Shown here one piece after another: positions 6,151 through 8,423 of a stretch of 8,423 nucleotides of DNA; within the stretch, counting starts at the first letter, position 1, and each line of letters begins with the position of its first letter. The position numbers and the translations under genes are program-made. The stretch is from assembly GCA_964553405.1 (NCBI GenBank), contig CAZKLS010000113.1, positions 1 through 8,423 of the forward strand, given 5' to 3'. The notes under the pieces were generated by a model. The model was given only the letters and a program-made list of their open reading frames with translations, was not told the origin of the DNA and did not search any database. The stretch is from DATIRA01 sp964553405 (lineage in GTDB: Bacteria > Pseudomonadota > Gammaproteobacteria > Steroidobacterales > Steroidobacteraceae).

Positions 6151-6972
6151 GTGAGCACGAACCTCTCCGCAACTACGTTCTCCGCCTGCGGGCTGATCAC
6201 GCTGACGACGGACTTCGGCACCCATGACCCGTTCGTCGGTGTGATGAAGGGCCGGATGCTGGGCAGGTATCCGGAGGCGCGGATCGTGGACCTGACGCAC
6301 GAGATCCGCGCGCACTGGCCGGCGGAGGCGGGCTTCTGGCTCGCGCGCTGCTACCGCTACTTCCCCGCAGGCACGGTGCACGTCGCGGTCGTGGACCCCG
6401 GCGTCGGCAGTTCGCGGCAGTTCGCGGCGGTCGAGGCGGATGGCCACCTGTTCCTGGCGCCGGACAATGGACTGCTGGCGACGGTGGTCGCGCGCGCGGA
6501 CCGATGTGCGCTGCGGCACGTGGCCGCGGGCGTGCTCGAGCGCATCGGCGCTTCGCGACCGAGCGCGACCTTCCACGGGCGTGACGTATTCGCACCGCTT
6601 GCCGCCGAGATCGCAGCGGGGCGCCTGGCGGCCGACGAGCTCGGACCGGTCGTGACGGAGCTGATCCCGGGCTGGCTCGACGATCCGGTCGCGGTTCCCG
6701 GCGGGGTCAGCGGCGTGGTCGTGACGGTCGACCATTTCGGTAACCTGCTCACGAACATCGACCGCGAGCTGCTCGCGCAGGTTCCGAACCCGATCGTGCG
6801 TGCCGGCGGACGCGAGCTGCCGCTCAGGCGGACCTACTCGGATGCACGGCCCGGCGACTACCTGGCGCTGGTGAATTCCTTTGGCGTACTCGAGATCGCC
6901 CGCGCCGAGCGAAGTGCGGCAGAGGGCCTGGGACTCGACCGGGGCGCACCTGTCAGCGTCGTTCAGAAATAA
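6151..6972 (+). CDS. S-adenosylmethionine hydrolase (adenosine-forming), DUF62 family
   Basis: The 273-residue protein has all the hallmarks of the DUF62/SAM-hydroxide adenosyltransferase family, relatives of fluorinase and chlorinase. These are ITLTTDFGTHDPFVGVMKG (16-34), VAVVDPGVGSSRQ (78-90), FLAPDNGLL (101-109), TFHGRDVFAPLAAEIA (140-155), DHFGNLLTNI (194-203) in the C-terminal domain, and NSFGVLEIA (242-250). The Asp-Arg-His set known from this family would be D82, R89 and H142. The reaction splits S-adenosylmethionine with water into adenosine and L-methionine; the cellular purpose is unclear in bacteria. GTG 6151 is the chosen start, with CGGAG (6141-6145) 5 bases before it; ATG 6052 in frame would overlap the divergent phosphatase start and add non-family sequence. 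An AT-rich patch and a terminator follow. I cannot exclude a halogenating relative, but the hydrolase type is far commoner. Confidence 0.92.
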   Translation: MSTNLSATTFSACGLITLTTDFGTHDPFVGVMKGRMLGRYPEARIVDLTHEIRAHWPAEAGFWLARCYRYFPAGTVHVAVVDPGVGSSRQFAAVEADGHLFLAPDNGLLATVVARADRCALRHVAAGVLERIGASRPSATFHGRDVFAPLAAEIAAGRLAADELGPVVTELIPGWLDDPVAVPGGVSGVVVTVDHFGNLLTNIDRELLAQVPNPIVRAGGRELPLRRTYSDARPGDYLALVNSFGVLEIARAERSAAEGLGLDRGAPVSVVQK

Positions 6973-6973
6973 C

Positions 6974-7001
6974 GATAAAACATTGATAAATAAAGGATAA
7001 A
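6974..7001 (+). repeat. Three GATAAA direct repeats at 11-bp spacing
   Basis: GATAAA occurs at 6974-6979, 6985-6990 and 6996-7001, each exactly 11 bases after the last and so near one turn of the helix. The block starts 2 bases after the SAM hydrolase stop and is strikingly AT-rich against the GC-rich surroundings. Such phasing suits a curved A-tract or cooperative binding of a protein on one face of DNA. It could also be drift in a tolerant spacer. No known binding motif is recognised. Confidence 0.7.
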
Positions 7002-7025
7002 AGCCGAACGGACTCTGCTGGCGCT

Positions 7026-7056
7026 CGGCCCGGGAAGACCGGGCCGGTCGCATTTT
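7026..7056 (+). terminator. Probable intrinsic terminator after the SAM hydrolase gene
   Basis: CGGCCCGG (7026-7033) and CCGGGCCG (7039-7046) form a perfect 8-bp GC stem with a GAAGA loop. The T run (7053-7056) begins only 6 bases after the stem, so the tail is poorer than in a textbook terminator. The position, 53 bases past the SAM hydrolase stop and before a new promoter, fits transcript termination. On the other strand the hairpin is not followed by T residues within about 20 bases, so it would act on + transcripts only. Confidence 0.55.
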
Positions 7057-7098
7057 CACCGGCGAACCCCGCCGCCGCCGCGGTGCAGCAAAGAAATG

Positions 7099-7126
7099 TT
7101 GAGATGGCCGGCGGTTCAGATATAGT
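7099..7126 (+). promoter_or_regulatory. Sigma-70-like promoter for the 69-residue protein gene
   Basis: TTGAGA (7099-7104) and TATAGT (7121-7126), each one mismatch from consensus, are separated by 16 bases. Transcription would start near 7133 and give a leader of about 60 bases before ATG 7193. It follows the likely terminator at 7026-7056, which supports a fresh transcription unit. The rest of the 6973-7192 spacer contains the GATAAA repeat, that terminator and a short CCG run (7067-7080), and nothing else I can name. Confidence 0.55.
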
Positions 7127-7192
7127 TCGCAGCCTTGCGCCTGGCAAATTCGTCAGCGCCTTGAAATCTCTGGGTTTTCTCAGGGCTGCCAA

Positions 7193-7402
7193 ATGGAAAG
7201 AGACGAGGAACAATTCGACCTCGACGGCGACTTCACCGCGCAGGCGGAAGAGGAAGACTTCGACCGCTTCATCGACCGGGTGGATCGCCGCAAGCCGCAG
7301 CAGGTTACCAAGCGCGGCAAGGCGGCCTGGAGCAAGCTCGAAGACGTGCTCGCCGAGCGGCGCCTGCGCAAGCAGTTGCAGGATTACTTCGAGGACACCT
7401 GA
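7193..7402 (+). CDS. Small charged hypothetical protein (resembles the PA3496 family)
   Basis: This 69-residue soluble protein has two halves of opposite charge. Residues 1-31 are rich in Asp and Glu (DEEQFDLDGDF, EEEDFDRFIDRV). Residues 32-63 are rich in Arg and Lys, with a probable helix AAWSKLEDVLAERRLRKQLQDYFED at the end. The C-terminal pattern LE-x4-ERRLRK-x-L-x-DY is what I recall from short proteobacterial proteins named PA3496 family putative envelope integrity protein. The match is from memory and the function is unproven; there is no signal peptide or membrane segment. It has its own promoter-like sequence upstream. The ribosome-binding site is weak (CAGG, 7181-7184). It lies 126 bases before the aspartokinase start. 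Coding is supported by the charge pattern, the biased frame and the tidy start and stop. Confidence 0.75.
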   Translation: MERDEEQFDLDGDFTAQAEEEDFDRFIDRVDRRKPQQVTKRGKAAWSKLEDVLAERRLRKQLQDYFEDT

Positions 7403-7528
7403 GTCTGCGGGGGTCCGGTCGTCCCTGACGGGCCGCGCATCGGCGCCGGTCGCGGCGCTCGTTCGAAGTCAGGGTCCATTGCCAATAGAGACGCCGCCGG
7501 CTCGCTGCGTCGCAAGCGGATGAATTCA
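7403..7528 (+). promoter_or_regulatory. Structured leader upstream of the aspartokinase gene
   Basis: The spacer holds an inverted repeat, CCCTGAC (7423-7429) with GTCAGGG (7468-7474). Inside it lies a smaller stem, GCGCC (7443-7447) with GGCGC (7454-7458). GGGTCC appears twice, at 7411-7416 and 7472-7477. No T run follows, so it is not a plain terminator, and no lysine riboswitch core is recognised. No convincing promoter is seen either; TTGCCA at 7479-7484 lacks a -10 partner. The gene may therefore be read from the upstream promoter at 7099-7126. Confidence 0.3.
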
Positions 7529-8423
7529 ATGGCTAGCAATCCCGATACCCCTTGGGTCGTGCTGAAGTTCGGCGGCACGAGCGTGTCCAGCGTCAGCAAC
7601 TGGCGGAGCATCGCGCACGTCGTCAGGGCCCGTCTGAACGACGGGCTGCACACGGTGCTCGTGCACTCGGCGCTGTCCGGAATCACGGACCGGCTCGAGC
7701 AGTTGCTCGACAAGGCGCTGAGCGGCGACTGGGAACCGGTCATGGCGCAGATCGAGCAGCGGCATCGCGATCTCGCGCGCGATCTCGCCGTGTCGGACCT
7801 CGCCGAGCTCGAACGACATTTCTCGGAGCTGCGGCGCACCGCGGCAGGGATACAGCTGATCGGCGAGGTGAGCGATCGCCTGCGCGCGAGGGTGATGGCG
7901 GCCGGCGAGTTGATGGCGACCCGGCTCGGCGCCGCGTTCCTGCAGGGTGAAGGCCTGGACCCTCACTGGCTCGATGCGCGCAAGTTCCTGCATGCCGACC
8001 TGCGGCAGGGCGCCTCGGAGCGTGCGAGCTACCTGGCCGCGGCCTGTGGCTTCGAGCCCGATCCCGCGCTGCAGCGCAGCCTGGCCCGGACCGGGCGCGT
8101 GTTCGTCACGCAGGGCTTCATCGCGAGCAACGAGCAGGGCGACACGATCCTGCTCGGGCGGGGCGGCTCCGACACGTCGGCCAGTTACCTGGCGGCCAAG
8201 CTCTCCGCGCGTCGGCTCGAGATCTGGACGGACGTGCCGGGAATGTTCACCGCGAATCCGCGCACGGTGCCCAACTCGCGGCTGCTGAAGTCGCTCGACT
8301 ACGACGAGGCGCAGGAAATCGCGAGCAGTGGCGCCAAGGTGCTGCATCCGCGCTGCATCCTGCCCGTGAAGCAGTACGCGATCCCGCTGTCGATCCATGC
8401 GACCCAGATGCCGGACCTGCCGG
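7529..8423 (+). CDS. Aspartokinase domain, 5' part; probably of a bifunctional aspartokinase/diaminopimelate decarboxylase (partial)
   Basis: The 298 codons seen form an aspartate kinase amino-acid kinase domain, which makes 4-phospho-L-aspartate from aspartate and ATP, the first step to lysine, threonine and methionine. Visible motifs are WVVLKFGGTSV (9-19, nucleotide site), VHSALSGITD (45-54), GELMATRLG (126-134), TQGFIASNEQGDTILLGRGGSDTSA (194-218, substrate and ATP loops), EIWTDVPGMFTANPR (231-245) and YDEAQEIASSGAKVLHPR (258-275). The wording VHSALSG, GELMATRLG and WLDARKFL recalls the Xanthomonas-type fusion of aspartokinase to diaminopimelate decarboxylase, but the second domain lies beyond the window, so the fusion is inference. 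Two in-frame ATGs exist. 7529 has AGCGGA-like pairing sequence (7515-7520) at a workable distance; 7520 has it directly abutting. I favour 7529 and cannot exclude 7520. Confidence 0.9.
   Translation, partial: MASNPDTPWVVLKFGGTSVSSVSNWRSIAHVVRARLNDGLHTVLVHSALSGITDRLEQLLDKALSGDWEPVMAQIEQRHRDLARDLAVSDLAELERHFSELRRTAAGIQLIGEVSDRLRARVMAAGELMATRLGAAFLQGEGLDPHWLDARKFLHADLRQGASERASYLAAACGFEPDPALQRSLARTGRVFVTQGFIASNEQGDTILLGRGGSDTSASYLAAKLSARRLEIWTDVPGMFTANPRTVPNSRLLKSLDYDEAQEIASSGAKVLHPRCILPVKQYAIPLSIHATQMPDLP

Noticed and set aside
5235..6221. Second long - strand frame (328 codons) over the phosphatase
   Set aside because: The 5381-6052 frame carries the RHAQ and other family motifs; this one has none.
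7083..7523. 146-codon + strand frame over the small protein
   Set aside because: Ser/Arg/Thr-rich shadow composition with no motif; the 7193-7402 frame has a coherent charge pattern and family resemblance.

Overview
The window is a strongly GC-rich stretch of bacterial chromosome, dense with genes and mostly on the + strand. The order rplT - pheS - pheT - ihfA - small MerR-type gene - tRNA-Pro is a known gammaproteobacterial arrangement (pseudomonads and relatives). The IHF-alpha, PheS and PheT sequences read as gammaproteobacterial. The last gene looks like the aspartokinase half of the fused aspartokinase/diaminopimelate decarboxylase known from Xanthomonas-type bacteria. My best guess is a GC-rich gammaproteobacterium near the Xanthomonadales/Nevskiales, but the sequence alone does not fix the genus.

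Left part (1-4374): the tail of rplT (L20) is followed by a strong hairpin with a T run that sits before pheS and probably acts as an attenuator. Next come pheS and pheT (the two subunits of phenylalanyl-tRNA synthetase), ihfA one base after pheT, and a 118-residue MerR-type protein overlapping ihfA by 20 bases. A tRNA-Pro(GGG) with encoded CCA and a TATAAT box upstream closes this block. It is a translation and nucleoid-protein operon.

Middle (4424-6972): a 312-residue protein with a TerB-like N-terminal half and a DUF697/YcjF-like glycine-rich C-terminal half starts 49 bases after the tRNA. A histidine-phosphatase family gene lies convergent to it on the - strand. Divergent from the phosphatase is a DUF62-type S-adenosylmethionine hydrolase gene.

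Right part (6973-8423): after the SAM hydrolase gene come an AT-rich patch with three GATAAA repeats exactly 11 bp apart and a GC hairpin that is a likely terminator. A good sigma-70-like promoter then precedes a 69-residue charged small protein. Last is the 5' part of an aspartokinase gene with a structured leader, cut by the window edge.

Most of this is ordinary core genome, and I see no mobile element, CRISPR array or defence island. The points worth a second look are the pheS leader, the tRNA-mRNA junction with the TerB/DUF697 protein, the phosphatase lacking the usual second catalytic His, the phased GATAAA repeat and the small charged protein. No gene-free stretch exceeds 300 bases; the longest, 6973-7192, is described below.
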